Shown one piece after another: positions 1-10,628 of a DNA stretch of 64,000 bases. The DNA is from Hyperoodon ampullatus (taxonomy: Eukaryota; Chordata; Mammalia; Artiodactyla; Ziphiidae). Positions within the stretch are counted from its first letter, which is position 1. Each line of letters starts with the position of its first letter. Under the pieces are notes generated by a model. The model saw only the letters and a list, made by a program, of their open reading frames with translations, made no database searches and had not been told where the DNA came from. The translations under genes and the position numbers were made by a program. Location of the stretch: assembly GCA_949752795.1 (NCBI GenBank), contig OX457074.1:682001-746000 (forward strand), read 5' to 3'.

Positions 1-350
1 AAGGACAGTGTCACGGCAAGACCTAGGAGGAGCATAAGGGCCTCTGTAGGATTAGCATCAGTGGCAGGGGCTGGCTCTGGGGCTGCGGCTCGGGCTGGGG
101 CTACGGCTGAGGCTGGGGATAGTGATGCGGTTATGCCTGGGGCTGGGCCTGGGGCTGGGGCTGGAGCTGGGGCTGGGGCTGGAGCTGGGGCTGGGGCTGA
201 AGCTGGGGCCGGGGCTGGAGCTGGGGCTGGGGCTAGGGCTAGGGCTAGGACTAGGCCCTTAGTTTGGAATAGTGTCAAGGCCTTATTTAAGAACAGCGTC
301 AGGGCAAGACCTAGGAGGAGCATAAAGGCCTCTGTAGGATGAGCATCAGG

Positions 351-538
351 GCCTGGGGCTGGGGATGGGGCATGGGCTGAGGCTAGGGATGGGGATAGGG
401 CTGAGGCTGGGGCTGAGGCTGGGGCCGGGGCTGGGGCTGGGGATATAGATGGGGCTAAGGCTGGGGCTGGGGCTGGGGCTGGGGCTGGGGCTGGGGCTAG
501 GGCGGGGGCTGGGGCTGGGGCAGGGGCTGGGGCTAGGG
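351..538 (+). repeat. Hexamer array (alpha), 188 bp
   Basis: This array of GGGGCT-type hexamers has GAGGCT, GGGGAT and GGGGCA interruptions and includes GGGGATATAGATGGGG. It lies between a CCTCTGTAGGAT linker and a GGCCTTAGTTAGGAA monomer. Confidence 0.85.
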
Positions 539-1021
539 CCTTAGTTAGGAATAGTGTCAAGGCCTTAGTTAGAGTCACTGTCACAGCCTTACTTAGGGTA
601 AGCATCAGACCCTTCGTTAGGTATAATGTCAGGGCCTGAGTTAGAAGTAGTGTCAGGGCCTTAGTGAGGGACAGTGTCAGGGCCTTGGTTAGGAGGAGCG
701 TCAGAGCCTTTTTTATGTATAATGGCAGGGCCAGAGTTAGGAGGACAGTCAGGCCCTTAGTTAGGGACACTCTCAGGGCCTTAGTTACGGACAGTATCAC
801 AGCCTGACTTAGTAGTAATGTCAAGGCCTTACTCAAGGGCAGTGTCAGGGCGAGGCCTAGAGGAGCATAAGGGCCTCTATAGGATCAGGGTCTGGGGCTG
901 GGGATAGGGCTAGGGCTAGGGCTACGGCCTTCGTTAGGAATAGTGACAAGGCCTTATTTAAGAACAGTGTCAGGGCAAGACCTAGGAGGAGCATAAAGGC
1001 CTCTGTAGGATGAGCATCAGG

Positions 1022-1240
1022 GCCTGGGGCTGGGGATGGGGCATGGGCTGAGGTTGGGGATGGGGATAGGGCTGAGGCTGGGGCTGAGGCTGGAGCCGGG
1101 GCTGGGGCTGGGGATATTGATGGGGCTAAGGCTGGGGCTGGGGCTGGGGCTAGGGCTGGGGCTGGGGCTGGGGCTGGGGCTAGGGCGGGGGCTGGGGCTG
1201 GGCCTTGGGCTAGGGCTAGGGCTAGGGCTGGGGCTAGGGC
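1022..1240 (+). repeat. Hexamer array (alpha), 219 bp
   Basis: This array is similar to 351-538, with GGGGATATTGATGGGG inside and a run of AGGGCT hexamers at its right end. It continues into CATACTTAGGAATAGTG, a degenerate first monomer. Confidence 0.85.
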
Positions 1241-2257
1241 CATACTTAGGAATAGTGTCAAGGACTTATTAGCGTCACTGTCAGGGCCTTAGTTAGGGTT
1301 GGCATCACAGCCTTCGTTAGGTATAATGTCAGGGCTTGATTTAGAAGTAGTGTCAGGGCCTTAGTGAGGGACAGTGTCAGGGCATTGGTTAGGATGAGCG
1401 TCAGAGCCTTTTTTATGTATAATGGCAGGGAAAGTGTTAGGAGGAGAGTCAGGCCCTTAGTTAGGGACACTTTCAGGTTCTTAGTTAGGGACAGTATGAC
1501 ACCCTGAGTTAGTAGTGTCAAGGCCTTAGTTAAAGACACTGTCAGGGCAAGTCCTAGGACGAACATAAGGGCCTCTTTAGGATCAGCATCAGGGGCTGGG
1601 GCTGTGGCGGGGTCTGGGGCTGCGTCTGGGTCTGGGGCTGGGTCTGGGTCTGGGACTGAGGCTAGGACTAGGGCTAGGACTAGGCCCTTAGTTAGGAATA
1701 GTCTCAAGGCCTTGGTTAGGGTCACTTTCAGGGCATTAATTAGGGTTAGCATCAGAGCCTTCGTTAGGTATAATGTCAGGGCCTGAGTTAGAAGTACTGT
1801 GATGCCCTTGGTGACGGACAGTGTGAGGGCCTTGTTAGGAGGAGCGTCAGAGCCTTTTTTATGTATAATGGCAGGCCCAGAGTTAGGAGGACAGTCAGGC
1901 CCTTAGTTAGGGACACTGTCAGGGCCTTAGTTAGGGACAGTATCACAGCCTGAGATAGTAGTAATGTCAAGGCCTTACTTAAGGACAGTGTCAGGGCGAG
2001 GCCTAGGAGGAGCATAAGGGCCTCTGTAGGATCAGGGGCCGGGACTGGGGCTAGGGCTAGGGCTAGGGCTACGGCCTTAGTTAGGAATAGTAACAAGGCC
2101 TTAGTTAAGTACAGTGTCAGGGCAAGACCTAGGAGGAGCATAAAGGCCTCTGTAGGATCAGGGGCTGGGGCTGGGGCTGGGACTGGGGCAGGGGCTGAGG
2201 TTAGGGCTGGGGCTACGGCTGAGGCTGGGGCTGAGGCTGGGGCTGGGGCTAAGGCTA

Positions 2258-2609
2258 GGCCCTTAGTTAGGAATAGTGTCAAGGCCTTACTTAGGGTCAC
2301 TGTCAGAGCCCTAGTTAGGGTTAGCATCAGACCCTTCGTTAGGTATAATGTCAGGGCCTGAGTTAGAAGTAGTGTCAGGGCCTTAGTGAGGGACAGTGTC
2401 AGGGCCTTAGTTAGAACGAGTGCCAGAGCCTTTTTCATGTATAATGGCAGGGCCAGAGTTAGGAGACAGTCAGGTCCTTAGTTAGGGACACTGTCAGGGC
2501 CTTAGTTACGGACAGTATCACAGCCTGACTTAGCAATAATGTCATAGCCTTACTTAAGGACAGTGTCAGGGCGAGGCCTATGAGGAGCATAAGGGCCTCT
2601 GTAGGATCA
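2258..2609 (+). repeat. Reference cassette: ordered set of about 15 variant 24-mers
   Basis: This stretch shows the cassette order that recurs throughout the window. Counting each monomer from its CCTTAG-like start, the distinguishing parts are: (1) GGAATAGTGTCAAGG; (2) GGGTCACTGTCAG; (3) GGGTTAGCATCAGA; (4) CCTTCGTTAGGTATAATG; (5) CCTGAGTTAGAAGTAG; (6) CCTTAGTGAGGGACAG; (7) TTAGGACGAGCGTCAGAG-like; (8) the AT-rich CCTTTTT(T/C)ATGTATAATGG; (9) CCAGAGTTAGGAG; (10) TTAGGGACACTG; (11) GGACAGTATCAC; (12) CCTGACTTAG; (13) ACTTAAGGACAG; (14) GAGGCCTATGAGGAGCATAA; (15) CCTCTGTAGGATCAG. A hexamer array follows. Elsewhere monomer 15 is 23 bp and ends GCATCAGGG. In most beta cassettes monomer 4 is 22 bp and ends ATGTGGC. 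Confidence 0.9.
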
Positions 2610-4740
2610 GGGGCTAGGGCTGGGGCTAGGGCTGGGGCTGGGGATAGTGATGGGGCTAGGGCTGGGGCTGGGGCTGGGGCTGGGGCTAGGGCTAGGGCTG
2701 AGCCTGAGGCTAGGGCTCGGGGTGGGGCTGGGGCTAGGGCTGGGGCTCGGCCCTTAGTTAGGAATAGTGTCAAGGCCTTAGTTAGGGTCACTGTCAGAGC
2801 CATAGTTAGGGTTAGCATCAGAGCCTTCGTTAGGTATAAGGTGGCCCTGAGTTAGAAGTAGTGTCAGGGCCTTACTGAGGGACAGTCTCAGGGCCTCGGT
2901 TAGGACGAGCGTCAGAGCTATTTTTATGTATAATGGCAGGGCCACAGTTAGGAGGACATTCATTCCCTTATACAGGGACACTGTCAGGGCCTTAGTTAGG
3001 GACAGTATCACGGCCTGAGTTAGAAGTAGTGTCAAGGCCTGAGTTGAGGACAGTGTCAGGGCAAGGCCTAGGAGGAGCATAAGGGCCTCTGTAGGATCAG
3101 CATCAGGTGCTGGGGTTGGGCCTTGGGCTGAGGCTAGGACTGGGGCTGTGGCTGGGGCTAGGGGTTGGGCTACGGCTGGGGCCTTAGTTAGGAATAGTGT
3201 CAAGGCCTTAGTTAGTGTCACTGTCAGGGCCTTAGTTAGGGTTAGCATCAGAGCTTTCCTTAGGTATAATAACAGGGCCTGAGTTAGAAGTAGTGTCAGG
3301 GCCTTAGTGAGGGACAGTCTCAGGGCCTCAGTTAGGACGAGCATCAGAGCTTTTTATATGTATAATGGCAGGGCCAGAGTTAGGAGGACATTCAGTCCCT
3401 TATTCAGGGACACTGTCAGGGCCTTAGGGACAGTATCACGGCCTGAGTTAGTAGTAGTGTCAAGGCCTGAGTTAAGGACAGTGTCAGGGCAAGGCCTAGG
3501 AGGAGCATAAGGGTCTCTGTAGGATCAGCATCAGGGGCTGGGGTTGGGCCTGGGGCTGGGGCTAGGGCTGGGGCTGGGGCTGGGGCCAGGGCTAGGGCTG
3601 TGGCTGTGGCTGGGGCTAGGGCTGGGGCTGGGGCTGGAGCTGAGGCTGAGGCTAAGGCTAGGGCTGTGTCTGGGGCTAGGGCTAGGGCTGGGGCTCGGCC
3701 CTTAGTTAGGAATAGTGTCAAGGCCTTAGTTAGGGTCACTGTCAGAGCCATAGTTAGGGTTAGCATCAGAGCCTTCGTTAGGTATAATGTGGCCCTGAGT
3801 TAGAAGTAGTGTCAGGGCCTTAGTGAGGGACAGTGTCAGGCCCTCGATTAGGACGAGCGTCAGAGCCTTTTTTATGTATAATGGCAGGGCCACAGTTAGG
3901 AGGAGAGTCAGGCCCTTAGTTAGGGACACTGTCAGGGCCGTAGTGAGGGACAGTATCACGGCCTGAGTTAGTAGTAGTGTCAAGGCCTGAGTTAAGGACA
4001 GTGTCACGGAAAGGCATAGGAGTAGCATAAGGGCCTTTGTAGGATAAGCAACAGAGGCTGGGGCTGGGGCGGGGGCTGGGGCTAGGGCTGGGGCTGGGAC
4101 TGAGGCTAGGGCTGGGGCTAGGGCTGGGCCTGGGCCTGGGCCTGGGACTGGGGCTGCGTGGGGCTGGCGCTGGGGCTGGGGCCTTAGTTAGAAATAGTGA
4201 CAATGCCTTAGTTAAGGACAGTGTCAGGGAAAGGCCTAGGAGGAGCATAAGGGCCTCTGTAGGATTAGGGGTGGGGGCTGGGGCTGGGGTTGGGGCTGGG
4301 GCTGGGGCTAGGGCTGGGGCTGGGACTGGGGCTAGGGCTGGGGCTGGGACTGGAGCTAGGGCTGGGGCTAGGGCTAGGGCTAGGCCCTTAGTTAGGAAGA
4401 GTGTCAAGGCCTTAGTTAGTGTCACTGTCACGGCCTTAGTGAGGGTTACCATAAGAGCTTTCGTTAGGTATAATGACAGGGCCTGAGTTACAAGTAGTGT
4501 TAGGGCCTTAGAGAAGGACAGTCTCAGGGCCTCGCGAAGGACGGGCGTCAGAACTTTTTTTCTGTATAATGGCAGGGCCAGAGTTAGGAGGACATTCAGT
4601 CCCTTAGACAGGGACACTGTCAGGGCCTTAGTTAGGGACAGTATCACAGCCTGAGTTAGTAGTAGTGTCAAGGCCTGAGTTAAGGACAGTGTCAGGGCAA
4701 GGCCTAGGAGGAGCATAAGGGCCTCTGTAGGATCAGCATC

Positions 4741-4978
4741 AGGACCTGGGGTTGGGCCTGGGGCTGGGGCTAGGGCAGGGGCTGGGGCTGGGGCTAGGGC
4801 TAGGCCTGGGGCTGGGGCTGGGGCTAGGGCTGGAGCTGGGGCTGGAGCTGGGACTGAGGCTGAGGCTAGGGATGGGGCTGGGGCTGGGGCTGGGGCTGGG
4901 GCTGGGGCTGCGGCTGGGACTGGGGCTAGGGCTGGGGCTAGGGCTGGGGCTAGGGCTGGGGCTAGGTTTAGGTCTAGG
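4741..4978 (+). repeat. Hexamer array, 238-bp allele
   Basis: This array starts AGGACCTGGGGTTGGGCC and ends GGTTTAGGTCTAGG. It is the short form of an array that is 358 bp at 18,081, 39,168, 51,478 and 55,511, and 268 bp at 26,918. Confidence 0.88.
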
Positions 4979-6254
4979 CCCTTATTTAGGAATAGTGTCA
5001 AGGCCTTAGTTAGGGACACTGTCAGGGCCATAGTTAGGGTTAGCATCACAGCCTTCGTTAGGTATAATGTGGCCCTGAGTTAGAAGTAGTGTCAGGGCCT
5101 TAGTGAGGGACAGTGTCAGGCCCTCGATTAGGACGAGCGTCAGAGCCTTTTTTATGTATAATGGCAGGGCCAGAGTTAGGTGGAGAGTCAAACCCTTAGT
5201 TAGGGACACTGACAGGGCCAGAGTTAGGAGGAGAGTCAGACCCTTAGTTAGGGACACTGTCAGGGCCTTAGTTAGGGACAGTATCACGGCCTGAGTTAGT
5301 AGTAGTGTCAAGACCTGAGTTAAGGACAGTGTCAGGGCAAGGCCTAGGAGGACCATAAGGGCCTCTGTAGGATCAGCGTCAGGGGTTGGGTTTGGGCCTG
5401 GGGCTGGGGCTAGGACTGGGGCTGTGCCTGGAGCTAGGGCTAGGGCTGGGCCTGGGGCTTGGGCTGGAGCTGGGGCTGGGGCTAGGCCCTTAGTTAGGAA
5501 TAGTGTCAAGGCCTTACTTAGGGTCACTGTCAGGGCCATAGTTAGGGTTACAATCAGAGCCTTCGTTAGGTATAATGTGTCCCTGAGTTAGAAGTAGTGT
5601 CAGGGCCTTAGTGAGGGACAGTGTCAGGCCCTCGATTAGGATGAGCGTCAGAGCCATTTTTATGTATAATGGCAGGGACACAGTTAGGAGGGGAGTCAGG
5701 CCCTTAGTTAGGGACACTGTCTGGGCCGTATTTAGGGACAGTATCACGGCCTGAGTTAGTAGTAGTGTCAAGGCCTGAGTTAAGGACAGTGTCACGGAAA
5801 GGCCTAAGAGTAGCATAAGGGCCTTTAGAGGATAAGCATAAGAGGCTGGGGCTGGGGCTGGCTTTGGGGCTGGGGCTGGGACTAGGGCTAGGGCTAGGCC
5901 CTTAGTTAGGAATAGTGTCAAGGCCTTAGTTAGTGTCACTGTCAGGGCCTTAGTTACGGTTAGCATCAGAGCTTTCGTTAGGTATAATGACAGGGCCTGA
6001 GTTAGAAGTAGTGTTAGGGCCTTAGTGAAGGACAGTCTCAGGGCCTCGGTTAGGACGAGCATCAGAGCTTTTTTTATGTATAATGGCAGGGCCAGAGTTA
6101 GGAGGACATTCAGTCCCTTAGACAGGGACACTGTCAGGGCCTTAGTTAGGGTCAGTATCACGGCCTGAGTTAGTAGTAGTGTCAAGGCCTGAGTTAAGGA
6201 CAGTGTCAGGGCAAGGCCTAGGCGGAGCATAAGGGCCTCTGTAGGATCAGCATC

Positions 6255-6474
6255 AGGGGCTGGGGTTGGGCCTGGGGCTGGGGCTAGGGCTGGGGCTAAG
6301 TCTGGGGCTAGGGCTAGGGCTAGGGTTGTGGCTGGGGCTGGGGCTGGAGCTGGGGCTGAGGCTAAGGCTAGGGCTGGGTCTGGGGCTAGGGCTAGGGCTG
6401 GGGCTGGGGCTGGGACTGGGGCTATGGCTTGGGCTAGGGCTGGGGCTGGGCCTGGGGCTAGGTTTAGGGCTAGG
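6255..6474 (+). repeat. Hexamer array, 220 bp
   Basis: This array of GGGGCT, AGGGCT and GAGGCT contains GGGCTAAGTCTGGGG and GGGGCTATGGCTTGGG. Copies occur at about 19,715, 28,462, 40,801, 53,111 and 57,144. It is followed by a very short cassette (monomer 1 fused to monomer 13). Confidence 0.85.
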
Positions 6475-6567
6475 CCCTTAGTTAGGAATAGGGTCAAGGC
6501 CTTCCTTAAGGACAGTGTCAGGGCAAGGCCTAGGAGGAGCATAAAGGGCTCTATAGGATCAGCATCA
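6475..6567 (+). repeat. Contracted cassette (monomers 2-12 missing)
   Basis: After the array ends, monomer 1 (GGAATAGGGTCAAGG) is joined directly to monomer 13 (CCTTCCTTAAGGACAG), then the two linker monomers and the next array. The other monomers of the cassette are absent. The same contracted form occurs in every beta copy (for example 19,935; 28,682; 41,021; 53,331; 57,364) and, with CCTTACTTAAGG, at 10,629, 24,809, 33,671 and 36,611. Confidence 0.8.
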
Positions 6568-6602
6568 GGGGCTGGGGCTGCGGCTGGGGCTGGACCTGGG
6601 GC

Positions 6603-6692
6603 CTTAGTTAGAAATAGTGTCAAGGCCTTAGTTACCACATTGTCAGGGGAAGGCCTAGGAGGATCATAAGGGCCTCTATAGGATCAGCATCA
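6603..6692 (+). repeat. Contracted cassette with ACCACATTG monomer
   Basis: This is a second short form. The first monomer (GAAATAGTGTCAAGG) is followed by CCTTAGTTACCACATTG and then the GGCCTAGGAGGATCATAAGG linker. ACCACATTG does not occur in ordinary 24-mers and tags this lineage. It recurs at about 10,795, 20,095, 21,165, 24,970, 28,842, 33,831, 34,213, 36,771, 37,147 and later copies. Confidence 0.8.
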
Positions 6693-7488
6693 GGGGCTAG
6701 GGCTAGGGCTGGGGCTGGGGCTTGGGTTGGGTTTGGGGCTAGGGCTGGGGCTGCGGCTGAGGCTAGGGCTGGGGCTGGGGCTTGGGCTAGGGCTGGAGCT
6801 GGGGCTAGGGCTGGAGCTTGGGCTAGGGGTCGGGCTAGGGCTGGGGCCTTAGTTACCAATAGTGTCAAGGCCTTACTTAGTGTCACTGTCAGGGCCTTAG
6901 TTAGGTTTAGCATCAGAGCTTTCCTTAGGTATAATCACAGGGCCTGAGTTAGTAGTAGTGTCAAGGCCTGAGTTAAAGACAGTGTCAGGGCAAGGCCTAG
7001 GCGGAGCATAAGGGCCTCTGTAGGATCAGCATCAGGGGCTGCGGTTGGGCCTGGGGCTGTGGGTGGGGCTAGGGCTGGGCCTGGGGCTAGGGCTGAGGAT
7101 GGGGTTTGGGCTGGGGCTAGGGCTAGGGCTCAGCCCTCAGTTAGGAATAGGGTCAAGGCCTTAGTTAGGGTCACTGTCAGGGCCATAGTTAGGGTTAGCA
7201 TCAGAGCCTTCGTTAGGTATAAGGTGGCCCTGAGTTAGAAGTAGGGTCAGGGCCTTAGTGAGGGACAGTGTCAGGCCCTCGATTAGAACGAGCGTCAGAG
7301 CCCTTTTTATGTATAATCGCAGGGACACAGTTAGGAGGAGAGTCACACCCTTAGTTAGGGACACTGTCAGGGCCGTAGTGAGGGACAGTATCACAGCCTG
7401 AGTTAGTAGTAGTGTCAAGGCCTGAGTTAAGGACAGTGTCACGGCAAGGCCTAGGAGGAGCATAAGGGTCTCTGTAGGATCAGCATCA

Positions 7489-7732
7489 GGGGCTGGGGTT
7501 GGGCCTGGGGCTGGGGCTGGGGCTGGGGCTGGGGCCGGGGCTAGGGCTGGGGCTGGGGCTGGGGCTAGGGCTGGGGCTGGGGCTGGAGCTGAGGCTGAGG
7601 CTAAGGCTAGGGCTGTGTCTGGGGCTGGGGCTAGGGCTGGGGCTGGGACTGGGGCTAGGGCTGGGGCTGGGACTGGGGCTAGGGCTGGGGCTAGGGCTGG
7701 GGCTGGGCCTGGGGCTAGGTTTAGGGCTAGGC
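7489..7732 (+). repeat. Hexamer array, 244 bp
   Basis: This array contains two GGGACTGGGGCTAGGGCTGG blocks. The same two-block form occurs at 59,092-59,335. The copies at 21,663, 30,411 and 42,750 have only one such block. Confidence 0.85.
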
Positions 7733-10380
7733 CCTTAGTTAGGAATAGGGTCAAGGCCTTAATTAAGGACAGTGTCAGGGCAAGGCCTAGGAGGAGCATA
7801 AAGGCCTCTATAGGATCAGCATCAGGGGCTGGGGCTCGGGCTAGGGGTGGGGTTGGGGCTAGGGCTGGGACTGTGGCTGCCACTGGGGCTAGGGCTGGGG
7901 CTAGGGCTGGGGCTGGGGCTGGGGCTTGGGCTAGGGCTGGAGCTGGGGCTAGGGGTCGGGCTAGGGCTGGGGCCTTAGTTAGCAATAGTATCAAGGCCTT
8001 AGTTAGTGTCACTGTCAGGGCCTTAGTTAGGTTTAGCATCAGAGCTTTCGTTAGGTATAATGACAGGGCCTAAGTTAGTAGTAGTGTCAAGGCCTGAGTT
8101 AAGGACAGTGTGAGGGCAAGGCCTAGGAGGAGCATAAGGGCCTCTGTAGGATCAGCATCAGGGGCTGGGGTTGGCCCTGCGGCTGGGGCTAGTACTGGGG
8201 CTGAGGCTGGGGCTACGGCTAGGGCTGAACCTGAGGATAGGGCTCGGGCTGGGGCTGGGGCTAGGGCTAGGGCTAGGGCTCAGCCCTTAGTTAGGAATAG
8301 TGTCAAGGCCTTAGTTAGGGTCACTGTCAGGGCCATAGTTAGGGTTAGCATCAGAGCCTTCGTTAGGTATAATGTGGCCCTGAGTTACAATTAGTGTCAG
8401 GGCCTTAGTGAGGGACAGTGTCAGGCCCTCGATTAGGACGAGCGTCAGAGCCTTTTTTATGTATAATGGCAGGGACACAGTTAGGAGGAGAGTCAGACCC
8501 TTAGTTAGGGACACTGTCAGGGCCGTAGTTAGGGACAGTATCACGGCCTCAGTTAGTCGTAGTGTCAAGGCCTGAGTTAAGGACAGTGTCAGGGCAAGGC
8601 CTAGGAGTAGCATAAGGGCCTTTGTAGGATAAGCACCAAAGGCTGGGGCTCGGGCTGGGGATGGGGCTGGGGCTGGGGCTGGGACTGGGCCTAGGGCTGG
8701 GGCTGGGGCTGGGGCTGGGGCTAGTGCTAGGGCTAGGCCCTTAGTTAGGAATACTGTCAAGGCCTTAGTTAGTATCACTGTCAGGGCCTTATTTCGGGTT
8801 AGCATCAGAGCTTTCGTCAGGTATAATGACAGGGCCTGAGTTAGAAATAGTGTTAGGGCCTTAGTGAGGGACAGTCTCAGGGCCTCGGTTAGGACGAGCT
8901 TCAGAGCTTTTTTTATGTATAATGGCAGGGCCAGAGTTAGGAGGACATGCAGTCCCTTATACAGGGACACTGTCAGGGCCTTAGTTAGGGACAGTATCAC
9001 GGCCTGAGTTAGTAGTAGTGTCAAGGCCTGAGTTGAGGACAGTGTCAGGGCAAGGCCTAGGAGGAGCATAAGGGCCTCTGTAGGATCAGCATCAGGGGCT
9101 GGGGTTGGGCCTTGGGCTGGGGCTAGGACTGGGGCTGTGGCTGGGGTTAGGGCTAGGGCTCGGCCCTTAGTTAGGAATAGTGTCAAGGCCTTAGTTAGGG
9201 TCACTGTCAGGGCCATAGTTAGGGTTGGCATCAGAGCCTTCGTTAGGTATAATGTGGCCCTGAGTTAGAAGTAGTGTCAGGGCATTAGTGAGGGACAGTG
9301 TCAGGCCCTCGATTAGGACGAGCGTCAGAGCCTTTTTTATGTATAATGGCAGGGTCACAGTTAGGAGGAGAGTCAGGCCCTTAGTTAGGGACACTGTCAG
9401 GGCCGTAGTGAGGGACAGTATCACGGCCTGAGTTAGTAGTAGTGTCAAGGCCTGAGTTAAGGACAGTGTCAGGGCAAGGCCTAGGAGTAGCATAAGGGCC
9501 TTTGTAGGATAAGCATCAGAGGCTGGGGCTCGGGCTGGGATTGGGGCTGGGGCTGCGGCTGGGGCTGGGCCTGGGCCTGGAGCTAGGGCTGGGGCTCGGG
9601 CTAGGCCCTTAGTTAGGAATACTGTCAAGGCTTTAGTTAGTATCACTGTCAGGGCCTTATTTCGGGTTAGCATCAGAGCTTTCGTCAGGTATAATGACAG
9701 GGCCTGAGTTAGAAGTAGTGTCATGGCCTTAGTGAGGGAGTCTCAGGGCCTCAGTTAGGACGAGCTTCAGAGCTTTTTTTATGTATAATGGCAGGGCCAC
9801 AGTTAGGAGGACATTCATTCCCTTATACAGGGACAATGTCAGGGCCTTAGGGACAGTATCACGGCCTGATTTAGTAGTAGTGTCAAGGCCTGAGTTGAGG
9901 ACAGTGTCAGGGCAAGGCCTAGGAGGAGCATAAGGGCCTCTGTAGGATCAGCATCAGGTGCTGGGGTTGGGCCTTGGGCTGGGGCTAGGACTGGGGCTGT
10001 GGCTGGGGCTAGGGGTTGGGCTACGGCTGGGGCCTTAGTTAGGAATAGTGTCAAGGCCTTAGTGTCACTGTCAGGGCCTTAGTTAGGGTTAGCATCAGAG
10101 CTTTCGTTAGGTATAATAACAGGGCCTGAGTTAGAAGTAGTGTCAGGGCCTTAGTGAGGGACAGTCTCAGGGCCTCAGTTAGGACGACCGTCAGAGCTTT
10201 TTATATGTATAATGGCAGGGCCAGAGTTAGGAGGACATTCAGTCCCTTATTCAGGGACACTGTCAGGGCCTTAGGGACAGTATCACGGCCTGAGTTAGTA
10301 GTAGTGTCAAGGCCTGAGTTAAGGACAGTGTCAGGGCAAGGCCTAGGAGGAGCATAAGGGTCTCTGTGGGATCAGCATCA

Positions 10381-10628
10381 GGGGCTGGGGTTGGGCCTGG
10401 GGCTGGGGCTGGGGCTGGGGCTGGGGCTGGGGCCAGGGCTAGGGCTGGGGCTGGGGCTGGGGCTAGGGCTGGGGCTGGGGCTGGAGCTGAGGCTGAGGCT
10501 AAGGCTAGGGCTGTGTCTGGGGCTAGGGCTAGGGCTGGGGCTGGGACTGGGGCTAGGGCTGGGGCTGGGACTAGGGATAGGGCTGGGGCTAGGGTTGGGG
10601 CTGGGCCTGGGGCTAGGTTTAGGGCTAG
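10381..10628 (+). repeat. Hexamer array, 248 bp
   Basis: Six GGGGCT-type hexamers lead the array, followed by GGGGCCAGGGCT, GAGGCTGAGGCTAAGG and GGGACTAGGGATAGGG. Copies occur at 24,561-24,808 and 61,978-62,226. The X-unit forms at 33,284 and 36,230 contain an internal duplication. Confidence 0.85.

Larger units (their letters stand above)
1..2460 (+). repeat. Family alpha satellite, block 1
   Basis: This block has about six cassettes with hexamer arrays at about 62-255, 351-538, 886-927, 1022-1240, 1591-1684, 2034-2075 and 2161-2259. Alpha cassettes differ from those to the right. Monomer 12 tends to read CCTGACTTAGTAGTAATG, several arrays follow GTAGGATCAGG without the GCATCAG step, and some arrays contain GGGGATAT or GGGGATAG interruptions. 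Monomer 4 is usually the full 24-bp form (ATAATGTCAGGG). The 62-255/351-538 pair and 886-927/1022-1240 are themselves similar, which suggests a local duplication. The same family returns at 11,486-15,280. No gene is seen. Confidence 0.8.

Noticed and set aside
708..735. TATAAT or TATA-box promoter at the TGTATAATGG monomer
   Set aside because: The motif recurs in nearly every cassette with no gene downstream and is explained by descent of the monomer. It is kept only as a low-interest finding.
4741..4978. C9orf72-type GGGGCC expansion
   Set aside because: The repeat unit is GGGGCT/AGGGCT with only scattered GGGGCC, and there is no flanking gene. The resemblance is limited to G-quadruplex potential.
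6603..6692. ACCACATTG in the contracted cassette as an inserted element or binding site
   Set aside because: It replaces part of one 24-mer without added length or flanking duplication, and is spread only by copying of its cassette. A simple mutated monomer is enough to explain it.
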